A stretch of 64,000 nt of DNA, from contig JAJXWA010000001.1 of the NCBI GenBank assembly GCA_021781795.1, forward strand, positions 310,001 through 374,000, read 5' to 3'. This stretch comes from Acidobacteriota bacterium (lineage in GTDB: Bacteria > Acidobacteriota > Terriglobia > Terriglobales > Acidobacteriaceae). The notes beneath the pieces were generated by a model, which was given only the letters and a program-made list of their open reading frames with translations, ran no database searches and was not told where the DNA came from. Made by a program: the position numbers and the translations under genes. Of this stretch, positions 1 through 8,621 are shown one piece after another; within the stretch, counting starts at the first letter, position 1, and each line of letters starts with the position of its first letter.

Positions 1-2344
1 GGTTCTGGTATTGCACTGTGACCATATAGTTGTTTCCGCTCTTGGGATCAATCCAGTAGCTTGGTGCGACCATCCCGTCAGAGGTCATTGCGGTAATCAC
101 GTTATCCACGACTTGTTGAGCGGAAAGCCCGATAAGGCTTGCTTTTTCGCGGTCGATATTGAGCGCGATTCCAGGATAGTCCAGGTCCTGCGGAATGTAG
201 ACTCCGCTTACATTCGGCATTGTCTTGATCTGAGCAGCCAGGGACTTTGCAAGCGCATAGGCGTTATCCATGTCCATGGAGCTGATCTGGATGTCAATCG
301 GCGCAGGCAGACCCTGATTAATCACGCCATCCACCAGCCCGCCAGCCTGGTAATAGGCTGCCAGATCCGGCATGTCATGAGACAGCTTCTGCTGCACGCG
401 GTGCATGTATTCATAGCTGCCTATACTGTGGTCTTCCTTCAGGCTTGTCTGAACGAACGCAGTATCCATGGACGCATTCGGCGTGAAGATCGAAGAGAGG
501 TCTGGATACACGCCGATATTGGAAACAACCATGTCCATGTCAGATGGTTTTACAACGCTGCGAATCTCCTGCTCGACCTTGGCGATGTATTGATTGCTGA
601 CTTCAAGCCGGGTGCCACTGGGCATGCGCACATTGATGATGAACTGACCTGGATCCGTTCTTGGAAAGTATGCCCGCCCAAGAAACGGAAACAGACCAAG
701 AAGGATGACTGCGAGTCCGCCAAGTATAATGGCGGCTGTTGCCGTGGGCCGCTGGAGAACTCTGAACGCGAGTTGCTCGTACCGCGTCAGCATCCTTTGG
801 AACTGTTCGTTGAACTTGCGTTCAAAGCGAGCAAAGAAGTTAGGATCGCCTGCGCCTCCGTGAGAATCATCATGAGAAAGACGGATGAAGTTCGCGCAAT
901 AAAGCGGCACTACCGTCATGGCGAAAAAGTACGAGGCAAAGATCGACAACACGACGCCTAAAGCGAGCGGCGTGAAGATGTACTTGCTGATTCCCGTCAG
1001 GAAGGCGACCGGAAAGAACACAATGGAGGTGGTGGATGTGGCAGCGAGCACGGCGAGGGACACTTCCATGCCGCCTTTCTCGGCGGCTTCAGAAGGAGGC
1101 GATCCCATCTCCATGTAACGGAAGATATTTTCCAGCACAACAACGGAATCGTCAATGAGGCGTGAGAAGGCAAGGGCAAGTCCGCCGAGGATCATGGTGT
1201 TGATGGATCCGCCCATCGCGTTGGTCAATAAAAGACAGACAAGCGCAGAGAGTGGTATCGAGAGCAGAACGGCAAAGGTGGCGCGGGGACTCCCCAGAAA
1301 GATAAGGATCATCAAGCCCGTGAGCACCAGCCCGATGCTCGCTTCCTTGACCAGATTCTTGATCGCGAGTTTTACAAAGATGGATTGATCGAACACCACC
1401 TCAGTTTTGAGAGAGGTTGGCACATCGACGAGGTGCTTGATCGCCTCCTTCATGCCGTTGACGATCGTAATCGTATTGCTGTCGCCGCCCTGCTTGAAGA
1501 TGGGAACGTAGACGGATCGCTGGCCATCGATGCGCACGATGTTGTATTGCAGTGCCCCGGAGTCTTCCGCCTTTCCAACATCCGCGACGAGAACGGATGA
1601 GTTGCCATAGGACTTAAGCGGCATCTCATTCATCGAATTTGCATCGGGAAACTGGCTGTTGGCGTAGATGTTGAAGTCCTTTGACCCGATACGCACATCG
1701 CCAGCAGGAAGGATGAGGTTGGATGAATTGACCGCGGATACAACGTCGTTGAGGCTCAGATTGCGAGCCTCCATCTTCACAGGGTCCACATAAATTTGAA
1801 TCTGGCGATACGTTCCGCCAAAGGGCTGCGGCACGGATGCGCCCTGAATGTTGGAGATCTGATTGCGCACCTGGAATTGTGCGATGTCCTTCAGCGCAGT
1901 TTCATTCAGCCCATTCCCTTTCAGTGTGACAAGACAGACCGGCTGCGTGGACGCATCCATGCCGAGCACAACCGGGGGCAGGGTGCCGGGAGGAAGTCGA
2001 CGCAGGTCAGCCATCGCGAGATTGGCTACATTACTGAGCGCAGCATTTGGGTCTGTGCCGGGCTTGAAGTAGATCTTGATGAGACTGACGCCGGTCAAAG
2101 AGCGCGACTCGCTGTGGTCAACATTCGCAGCCAGCGTAAAGAACCGCTCAAACGTATCCGTAATATCTGCTTCGATCTGCTCCGGCGGCATTCCGTTATA
2201 GAACGTCGCAACAACGACCACGGGCATATCGATCTTGGGAAAGAGATCGACGGGCATGCGGGCCACATTGACGACGCCTACCAGCGTCACCATGAGACAG
2301 AGCATGATGATAAAGAAGGGGAACTTCAGCGCAAACTTCGGCAT
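1..2344 (-). CDS. RND multidrug efflux inner-membrane permease (HAE1/AcrB type), C-terminus cut by window edge
   Basis: This minus-strand frame has no stop before the left edge, so about 781 residues are present of a family that is usually 1,030-1,060 aa. It begins MPKFALKFPFFIIMLCL, a first membrane helix. A periplasmic porter region follows, then the membrane segment LIDDSVVVLENIF near codon 390, which matches the acidic TM4 segment of proton-driven RND pumps. The start ATG overlaps the stop of the upstream adaptor gene (TAATG at 2342-2346), so the pair is translationally coupled. Such proteins export drugs, detergents or dyes across the envelope using the proton gradient, together with an adaptor and an outer-membrane channel. 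Substrate is unknown. A TolC-like gene would be expected just outside the window. Confidence 0.9.
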   Translation of the reverse strand, partial: MPKFALKFPFFIIMLCLMVTLVGVVNVARMPVDLFPKIDMPVVVVATFYNGMPPEQIEADITDTFERFFTLAANVDHSESRSLTGVSLIKIYFKPGTDPNAALSNVANLAMADLRRLPPGTLPPVVLGMDASTQPVCLVTLKGNGLNETALKDIAQFQVRNQISNIQGASVPQPFGGTYRQIQIYVDPVKMEARNLSLNDVVSAVNSSNLILPAGDVRIGSKDFNIYANSQFPDANSMNEMPLKSYGNSSVLVADVGKAEDSGALQYNIVRIDGQRSVYVPIFKQGGDSNTITIVNGMKEAIKHLVDVPTSLKTEVVFDQSIFVKLAIKNLVKEASIGLVLTGLMILIFLGSPRATFAVLLSIPLSALVCLLLTNAMGGSINTMILGGLALAFSRLIDDSVVVLENIFRYMEMGSPPSEAAEKGGMEVSLAVLAATSTTSIVFFPVAFLTGISKYIFTPLALGVVLSIFASYFFAMTVVPLYCANFIRLSHDDSHGGAGDPNFFARFERKFNEQFQRMLTRYEQLAFRVLQRPTATAAIILGGLAVILLGLFPFLGRAYFPRTDPGQFIINVRMPSGTRLEVSNQYIAKVEQEIRSVVKPSDMDMVVSNIGVYPDLSSIFTPNASMDTAFVQTSLKEDHSIGSYEYMHRVQQKLSHDMPDLAAYYQAGGLVDGVINQGLPAPIDIQISSMDMDNAYALAKSLAAQIKTMPNVSGVYIPQDLDYPGIALNIDREKASLIGLSAQQVVDNVITAMTSDGMVAPSYWIDPKSGNNYMVTVQYQN

Positions 2345-3654
2345 TACTTGCTTGTACCCCCATCTGCGTTTTGCTCGGCGGTCATATCGATCACGCCGCC
2401 GCTTTCGCGCGCAACATCAGAAGTGGGCTCCGCAACCTGTATCGGTGCGACCTGCTCTCCTTCTGCATATTTCTCCTGACCGCCCACAATGACCCGGTCA
2501 CCCGCCTGCAGGCCGGACTTGATTTCAGCCAACTTAGATCCGCGCAATCCAACCTCGACTGAGCGCATGTGCACATGATTGCTTGAATCGACGACGGCGA
2601 CGGTGTCTTTGCCGTCATGCAGCAAAAGAGCCTCTACAGGGATCGTAATCACATTCTGGGCTTGCGCGAGGGGCAGGGAAGCATTGGCGTACATGCCAGG
2701 CGTGATGGATAAATCTTTATTCTCCACGTCCACTTCGGTTTCCATGGTTCGCGTTTCAAAATTCACCTGTCGTGTGAAGCGGACAATCTTGCCTGTAAAG
2801 GATCTGTGAATTGCATCCACGCGTACCTCGATCGGATCGCCCACGTGAACGTACTGCACGTCTGCTTCCGGAACAGGCATGCGCAGCCTCAAAAGACCAC
2901 TCTGTGCAAGCCGCACGATTGGAATGTCTTGGGCATTGGAGTTGGTGCCGCTCTGAATCAGGGCGCCCGTATCGGCATAGCGCCAGACGATGACGCCATC
3001 GATGGGAGCAATCACATTCGTATAATTGCTGATTGCCTGGACGCGCTGATTATCCGATTGCGTCACCTGAACATGCTGTTGCGCGGCCGCAACTGCTGCC
3101 TGCGCAGCGTCTACACGCGCTTCAGAGGAGAGGTCCTTGCCCTGCGCATCATCCAGTTCTTGCTGTGCGATGAGGCCTGGCTGCACCTTTGAAGTGTCTA
3201 GCAGCCGTTGATAATCCGCATGCAGCGCAGTGTGCATCGCTTCGGCCTGCTTCACTTCATGCTGGGCGCGAATCAAATCGTCCTTGGCCTGCTGCATGGA
3301 GAACTTCGTTCCCTGCAACTGCGCGTTCAGTTCCGGAACTTCCAGAACAGCGAGTACCTGTCCCTCACGGACCCGGTCACCGATATCCACGTTAATCTTA
3401 ACCATGAAGCCGGTAACTTTAGGGTGAACATCGACAATCTGATAGGGCTGAAACTGCCCGGCGAGACTCAGAGCATGTTCGATGTTTCCGGTTGCAGCGA
3501 CGGCTACCTTCGCGGTGGGCATCATTGCCGCGCTTGCTTCGGAGTTGGCTGAGTCAGAGTGGCAACCGGACACCGCCAAGGACGCTGCCAGAGCTAGTCC
3601 GAACACGGTGGGGAAAATCCATTGCTTTCGCATAGCGTGATAACACCTGTTCAT
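2344..3654 (-). CDS. RND efflux periplasmic adaptor (HlyD/MFP family), lipoprotein
   Basis: The 436-residue product has an N-terminal hydrophobic stretch ending in the lipobox LAVSGC, so it is probably lipid-anchored in the periplasm. Next come a split biotinyl-lipoyl domain (VHPKVTGFMVKINVDIGDRVREG), a helical hairpin rich in Q and A, and beta-barrel and membrane-proximal domains. It bridges the inner-membrane pump encoded next door to an outer-membrane channel. The ATG at 3654 was chosen because AAGGA lies 6 bases upstream; an ATG at 3633 (MRKQW...) would also give a normal signal peptide. The gene overlaps the permease start by one base. Confidence 0.9.
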   Translation of the reverse strand: MNRCYHAMRKQWIFPTVFGLALAASLAVSGCHSDSANSEASAAMMPTAKVAVAATGNIEHALSLAGQFQPYQIVDVHPKVTGFMVKINVDIGDRVREGQVLAVLEVPELNAQLQGTKFSMQQAKDDLIRAQHEVKQAEAMHTALHADYQRLLDTSKVQPGLIAQQELDDAQGKDLSSEARVDAAQAAVAAAQQHVQVTQSDNQRVQAISNYTNVIAPIDGVIVWRYADTGALIQSGTNSNAQDIPIVRLAQSGLLRLRMPVPEADVQYVHVGDPIEVRVDAIHRSFTGKIVRFTRQVNFETRTMETEVDVENKDLSITPGMYANASLPLAQAQNVITIPVEALLLHDGKDTVAVVDSSNHVHMRSVEVGLRGSKLAEIKSGLQAGDRVIVGGQEKYAEGEQVAPIQVAEPTSDVARESGGVIDMTAEQNADGGTSK

Positions 3655-3761
3655 CTGATCCTTCAGGATGGTACACAATCAAGTAATTTGATTCGGCTCA
3701 ACTCATATCCGTGAAAGCCTGTACCTATGGAACGACTGAGCCAGCCGATGGAAACGTGAGG

Positions 3762-4157
3762 CTAGCAACTAGCTGCGGCCGGGGGGGGCCGGAGGAATGC
3801 CTGATACATTAATTCTCCATCGCTTCGCCGGGAATTGCGAAGTGCGCTGCTCGGGCAATGCGATAAGCCCGTTGCGCAACCTTGGAATGATGAACCGCAC
3901 AAGAGCATGCTGAAGCCCAAACGTGTGTGTCGGATCGCGCTTCCATTCCCATCGCCCTTCTGCTGGGAGCCTGCCCGCGAAGTATTTCGTTCATCTGAAA
4001 AAAAGCGCGCTTTCAAAATATGGGCGGCTTGTGTCTGCTTTGAGCGGTAGACCGACAGCTTGTAGGCAAATCCCCAGAGAAAGACCACCAGGCCGAGACC
4101 CACAAGCGCTGCGGCGAGGCACGTAGACCCGCTCCGTTTTTGGCTTAAATGAACCAT
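3762..4157 (-). CDS. putative small single-span membrane protein
   Basis: This is a 131-residue frame on the minus strand. Near the N-terminus it has one hydrophobic segment (AAALVGLGLVVFLWGFAYKL) followed by a basic tail. The pattern of one helix ending in WGF.YKLS and then a short cytosolic tail resembles small hypothetical proteins I recall from Acidobacteria, but this is from memory and not tested. The C-terminal half is low in recognisable features and ends PPPAAASC. No good ribosome-binding site precedes the ATG at 4157, and the frame stays open upstream to a TTG at 4268. It may be a real small gene or a chance frame. Confidence 0.35.
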   Translation of the reverse strand: MVHLSQKRSGSTCLAAALVGLGLVVFLWGFAYKLSVYRSKQTQAAHILKARFFSDERNTSRAGSQQKGDGNGSAIRHTRLGFSMLLCGSSFQGCATGLSHCPSSALRNSRRSDGELMYQAFLRPPPAAASC

Positions 4158-4472
4158 TGTGATGACTAGTTGTTTCGTGCGCCCGAGATGGGCGCATCCT
4201 GTCACAGACCACAACCCCATCACCAATTTCGATGCAATTCGCTGAAAAAGGTCGTCTCCGGGAGTCAAGAATCTCGAAAAATCCTGTGCTTATTGACATG
4301 ACATTCATTGAGGCCCATCCGTGCCCGCCTGAAGCCCGCACATAGACGGAATAGGAAGTCCTTTCCAATCCAGTTGACGCTTCTTCATAGCCAGTAGGTC
4401 GCGCATCCTTGCCCTATCTTTTCGAGCATCTACATTTCGAGTACCTACATTGCCGGCGACTCCTTGCTGCTC
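4158..4472. other. 315-base stretch without a supported gene
   Basis: This lies between the glgP stop and the putative small membrane protein. Short overlapping frames occur on both strands but none has a credible start site or recognisable protein pattern. I see no strong hairpin terminator for glgP here. Confidence 0.4.
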
Positions 4473-6986
4473 TCAGCGGTACCAGAGAATCTGGTCGGCC
4501 TCCAGCGGTATCGCCGCGGCGGGATGATCTGCCACGATACGCGGGGTGTAGTCGCTCGCGGGCCTGGTCGCTGGAATTCTGGCTGAGTAGCGCCATGTAT
4601 TTCCCGCAGCCAATGGCTCGCCGGGTCCCAGACGGTGGATCTCAGGCTTTTCATCGGCTTTTCCATCCGCATAGATCTCCACTTGGACCGCATCTGGCGC
4701 CAGCTCATCAAGATAGACCTGGATCATGAAGGAATGCTCATTGGCACTGGTTTCGACATGCACGCTGGTAAACCGGATGCGCCCCCAGTGTTCCCGCAGG
4801 GCATAGCGCCATCGGACGATCTCTAGTGAGCGGGCAGGACCGTTGACAGTACGAGCCTGATAGCCCGCTGCGAGCGGAACGTAATACTTCTCAGTGTATT
4901 CGCGCACACAGCGATTGGCGGAAAAGGCAGGAGTGAGCTGCGCCATGCTCTCGCGGATACGGTGAATCCAACGAACGGGGATTCCGGATTCGTCCCGGTC
5001 GTAAAACTCCGGTACCACCTCCTGTTCCAGCAGGGAATAGAGTTGATCCGCTTCGGCTGCATCCCATGCCGGGTCGTCTCCATGCTCCCCTCCATCGCCA
5101 AGCGCCCATCCAACTTCGGGGGTATAGGCCTCTGCCCACCAGCCATCCAGCTCCGACAGGTTCAGGCAACCATTCACAAGCACCTTCATGCCGCTGGTTC
5201 CACAAGCTTCCCAGGGTCGCCGCGGGGTATTCAACCACACGTCCACACCCTGCACCATTTGCTCGGTGAGCCGCATGTCATAGTCGCTGAGGAAGACAAC
5301 GTGATTGCGGGCCTCCGTATGCCGAATGAAATGGACCCACTGACGGATCATTTCTTTTCCATGGGCGTCTTGAGGGTGCGCCTTGCCTGCGATGACCAGC
5401 TGCACGGGCCGCTCTTTGTTCGTCAGGATCGCCAAAAGACGGTCTGGATTGTGCAGAAGCAGGTTCGGACGCTTATAGGAAGCAAATCTCCTTGCAAACC
5501 CAAGAGTCAGGGCATCCGGCTCAAAGACTCGGCCGGTCATCGCGAGCTCTTCGCTCGAAGCGCCATGTCCGGCCATCTGCCGCGCAAGGCGCTTCCGGAT
5601 GAAGTTCACAAGTCCCTGCCGAGACGCAAAGCGCATCTTCCAGATTCTGGCATCGGGGATACGGCGTAGTCCCTCTGCAATTTCGTGTGCATCGCCATCC
5701 CAGCGGCTCAGCCCGCATGCTTCGGTCCAAAGCTCGTCGGCGAGGTGCGAGTCCCAGATGGGTACATGGACGCCGTTCGTGACATGGCCGATGGGCACCT
5801 CCGCCTCAGGCCAACGTGCGAAGGTGTTCTGAAATAATGCGCGACTGACTTTCCCATGGAGCCGGCTCACCGCGTTGACGGCTCCGCAGCCGCGCAGAGC
5901 CAGCAGTGCCATGCTGAAGGGCTCCGTCTCATCGTGAGGATTTTGACGGCCTAGAGCGAGGAAGTCCGTCATCGGAATGCGAAGCTGGTCCTGCACGTAG
6001 TGGCGCAGGTTGCGCTCCACCAGTTCAGGCGAGAATCGATCAAAGCCCGCGGCCACGGGTGTATGCGTCGTGAAGAGTGTCCCCGCGCGCGTCGCGGTCA
6101 GCGCCGTCTCAAAGTCCACGTGCTGGTCTTCCATGTAGTCCCTGGCGCGTTCCAGCACGGCAAAAGCGGCATGACCCTCATTGAGGTGGCAGACTTCCGG
6201 CTGTATTCCCAGTGCTCGCAACAGTCGCCAGCCGCCGATGCCCAGCACCTGTTCCTGGCTGATACGGAGCTCAGGACCACCACCGTACAGCTCGCCCGTG
6301 ATGCCGCGGTACTCAGGCAGATTAGCGGGGTCATTTGTATCCAGAAGGTAAAGGATCGATCGGCCCACCTCTACCTGCCATGCGCGAATCCAAAGCCGGA
6401 AGCCTGGGATCTCCATGGAGATGCGCAGCCATTCGCCATTGGCCTGACGAACCGGGTGAATGGGCAATTGTCCCGGCTCGTTGAAGGGATACAGAGCTTG
6501 CTGATTTCCGTCGACATCAATCCTCTGACGGAAGTATCCAACCTGATAAAGCAGACCAACGCCAATGACCGGAATGCCCAGATCGCTGGCAGACTTCAGT
6601 TGATCTCCCGCTACGTTGCCCAGCCCGCCTGAGTAGATGGGCAGGGCATCGCTCAGCATGTACTCCATGCTGAAATAGGCGATCGAGTTGAACGGGGGAG
6701 AAGGGAACGTGCGCTGAAACCAGCTCACCTGATGCTCCCGATGCCCACGCCTGCGATGAATCTCTGCAATGAGGCCAGTAAACTTCGGATTGGCGATCTG
6801 ACTGTTCAGCTTATCGCGCGAGACGGTTTGGAGCATCACCCAAGGATTGCGTGTCTGCTCCCAGAGTTCCGGATCAAGCTGTGCCCAAAGGTCGTCTGCC
6901 GCATGGTTCCAGGACCAGCGCAGGTTCAAAGCAATCTTCGTCAATGCCTCCATCGCGGATGCAAACGCAGGACTTTCAGAATCCAT
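4473..6986 (-). CDS. glgP: alpha-glucan (maltodextrin/glycogen) phosphorylase, GT35
   Basis: The 837-residue protein releases glucose-1-phosphate from alpha-1,4-glucans using phosphate and pyridoxal phosphate. It belongs to the short bacterial/archaeal branch. The N-terminal DUF3417-like segment (residues 1-100, NLRWSWNHAADDLW) precedes the catalytic body, which carries AYFSMEYML (103-111), GGLGNVAGD (120-128), HLNEGHAAF (267-275), TTHTPVAAG (306-314) and the PLP-lysine motif ACGTSGMKVLVNG with Lys601. All hallmark motifs are intact. The ATG at 6986 follows a GGGGGG tract acting as ribosome-binding site. It stands alone on the minus strand downstream of gltBD, separated by their terminator. 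Substrate preference cannot be read from sequence. Confidence 0.95.
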   Translation of the reverse strand: MDSESPAFASAMEALTKIALNLRWSWNHAADDLWAQLDPELWEQTRNPWVMLQTVSRDKLNSQIANPKFTGLIAEIHRRRGHREHQVSWFQRTFPSPPFNSIAYFSMEYMLSDALPIYSGGLGNVAGDQLKSASDLGIPVIGVGLLYQVGYFRQRIDVDGNQQALYPFNEPGQLPIHPVRQANGEWLRISMEIPGFRLWIRAWQVEVGRSILYLLDTNDPANLPEYRGITGELYGGGPELRISQEQVLGIGGWRLLRALGIQPEVCHLNEGHAAFAVLERARDYMEDQHVDFETALTATRAGTLFTTHTPVAAGFDRFSPELVERNLRHYVQDQLRIPMTDFLALGRQNPHDETEPFSMALLALRGCGAVNAVSRLHGKVSRALFQNTFARWPEAEVPIGHVTNGVHVPIWDSHLADELWTEACGLSRWDGDAHEIAEGLRRIPDARIWKMRFASRQGLVNFIRKRLARQMAGHGASSEELAMTGRVFEPDALTLGFARRFASYKRPNLLLHNPDRLLAILTNKERPVQLVIAGKAHPQDAHGKEMIRQWVHFIRHTEARNHVVFLSDYDMRLTEQMVQGVDVWLNTPRRPWEACGTSGMKVLVNGCLNLSELDGWWAEAYTPEVGWALGDGGEHGDDPAWDAAEADQLYSLLEQEVVPEFYDRDESGIPVRWIHRIRESMAQLTPAFSANRCVREYTEKYYVPLAAGYQARTVNGPARSLEIVRWRYALREHWGRIRFTSVHVETSANEHSFMIQVYLDELAPDAVQVEIYADGKADEKPEIHRLGPGEPLAAGNTWRYSARIPATRPASDYTPRIVADHPAAAIPLEADQILWYR

Positions 6987-7126
6987 CGCCCCCCCTGAGT
7001 CAGTACATAGTCTTCCGTCTTGCCCATCGGTAAGATGCAGCGCCTGGGCAATTCGTCAACAGCCTTGAAAAAAATTGCTTGGGGGTGCTCGCGCTTCCTA
7101 AGATTTGGACGCTGGATGGTTGTGTC

Positions 7127-7163
7127 AAAAAGCGAATGGCGCACCCCAAAGAGTGCGCCATTC
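7127..7163 (-). terminator. rho-independent terminator of gltBD
   Basis: On the minus strand an 11-bp perfect stem, GAATGGCGCAC paired with GTGCGCCATTC, encloses an 8-base loop and is followed closely by CTTTTTG. It begins 22 bases past the gltD stop, so it is placed to end gltBD transcription. Confidence 0.8.
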
Positions 7164-7184
7164 GGGGGACGTTCTGTGGTCTTC

Positions 7185-8621
7185 TTAGCCGCGGCGAGCG
7201 GAAGGAATAGGCTCGGATTGTTCTGCGAGGTACTTGTCCACCGCAGCGGCTGCCTTGCGGCCTTCGGAGATCGCCCAGACGACAAGGGATTGGCCGCGAC
7301 GCATATCACCAGCCGCGAAGACTCCGTCGACGGATGTTTTGTAGTCTGTGGTGGCAACGTTGCCGCGCGCATCCAGCGTTACGCCAAGCTGCTCCAGCAT
7401 GCCGTTCTTTACTGGCCCGAGAAAGCCCATGGCCAGCAGAACCAGATCCACATCCATCTTGAACTCTGATCCTGGAATCGCATCGAACTTAGGTGGCGGC
7501 CCGACGCGAACTGCCTCTAGTTGCTTGAGGTGGCCTTTTTCATCGCCGATGAAGCGGATACTGTTGATGCTCCAGTCGCGAATGCCGCCTTCCTCGTGTG
7601 CGCTTTCCGTGCGCAGTTGCAGCGGCCAAAGAGGCCATGGCGTTGAGCCGGCCCGTGTCTCAGGCGGCTTGGGCATGATCTCGAATTGATGCACGCTGAG
7701 CGCGCCCTGGCGATGGCTCGTGCCGAGGCAGTCCGCACCGGTATCGCCGCCGCCAATGATGACGACGCGCTTGCCTTTTGCGCTGATTGCGATGGATTCA
7801 TCGACGACATCGCCTTCGTTGCGGCGATTTTGCTGCGGCAGAAACTCCATGGCAAAGTGAATGCCCTTGAGTTCGCGTCCCGGTATCTTCAGGTCGCGCG
7901 GCTGCTCGGAGCCGCCGCAGAGAAGAATCGCATCGTAATGGTCGGTGAGCGCCTCGATTGGAACATTGCCGCCAACGTGCGCATTGGTGAGGAAGGTGAT
8001 GCCCTCTGCGCGCATCTGCTCCAGACGGCGATCGATGACATGCTTTTCCAGCTTGAAGTTCGGAATGCCGTAGCGGAGCAGGCCCCCGATCCGGTCATTT
8101 TTCTCGTAGACGGTGACCGAGTGTCCTCCGCGGCGCAGTTGTTGCGCTGCCGCCAGGCCGGCAGGACCGCTGCCAACCACCGCAACACGCTTGCCGGTGT
8201 TGTGCTCCGGCGGCTCGGGATGAATCCAACCCTCTTCCCAGGCCCGCTCCACAATACTGCGCTCAATCAGCTTGATGGAAACCGGTGGCATGTTGATGCC
8301 GAGCACGCAGGATGCCTCACAAGGAGCCGGACAGATGCGGCCTGTGAACTCGGGGAAATTATTCGTCGCGTGCAGCCGTCGAATCGCGCTCTCCCATCGA
8401 CCGTTGTAGACAAGATCGTTCCAGTCGGGAATGAGATTGTTGACCGGGCATCCGGTGTGGCAGAAGGGAACACCGCAATCCATGCAGCGCGAGCCCTGCT
8501 CTCGCTGCTTCTCTTCAGGAAACGGCTGGTAAATCTCAAACCAGTCGTGGATGCGTTCTTCCGGCTTGCGCCGCGTCGGCTGCTCGCGATCCAGCTCGAG
8601 AAAACCTGTGACCTTACCCAT
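7185..8621 (-). CDS. gltD: glutamate synthase (NADPH) small subunit
   Basis: The 478-residue flavoprotein takes electrons from NAD(P)H and passes them through iron-sulfur centres to the large subunit for glutamate synthesis. The N-terminal cysteines expected for two 4Fe-4S clusters are present (C46, C49, C54, C58 and C97, C101, C105). An FAD Rossmann motif [17 protein letters not shown] lies near residue 145, and a second nucleotide-binding motif [13 protein letters not shown] near 287. Length is normal. The ATG lies inside the last codons of gltB, giving an 8-base overlap, so the two subunits are translationally coupled. The strong hairpin at 7127-7163 ends the operon. Confidence 0.96.
   Translation of the reverse strand: MGKVTGFLELDREQPTRRKPEERIHDWFEIYQPFPEEKQREQGSRCMDCGVPFCHTGCPVNNLIPDWNDLVYNGRWESAIRRLHATNNFPEFTGRICPAPCEASCVLGINMPPVSIKLIERSIVERAWEEGWIHPEPPEHNTGKRVAVVGSGPAGLAAAQQLRRGGHSVTVYEKNDRIGGLLRYGIPNFKLEKHVIDRRLEQMRAEGITFLTNAHVGGNVPIEALTDHYDAILLCGGSEQPRDLKIPGRELKGIHFAMEFLPQQNRRNEGDVVDESIAISAKGKRVVIIGGGDTGADCLGTSHRQGALSVHQFEIMPKPPETRAGSTPWPLWPLQLRTESAHEEGGIRDWSINSIRFIGDEKGHLKQLEAVRVGPPPKFDAIPGSEFKMDVDLVLLAMGFLGPVKNGMLEQLGVTLDARGNVATTDYKTSVDGVFAAGDMRRGQSLVVWAISEGRKAAAAVDKYLAEQSEPIPSARRG

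Noticed and set aside
1-961. Plus-strand open frame at the left edge
   Set aside because: Antisense to the RND permease, which has clear family motifs throughout in the other strand.
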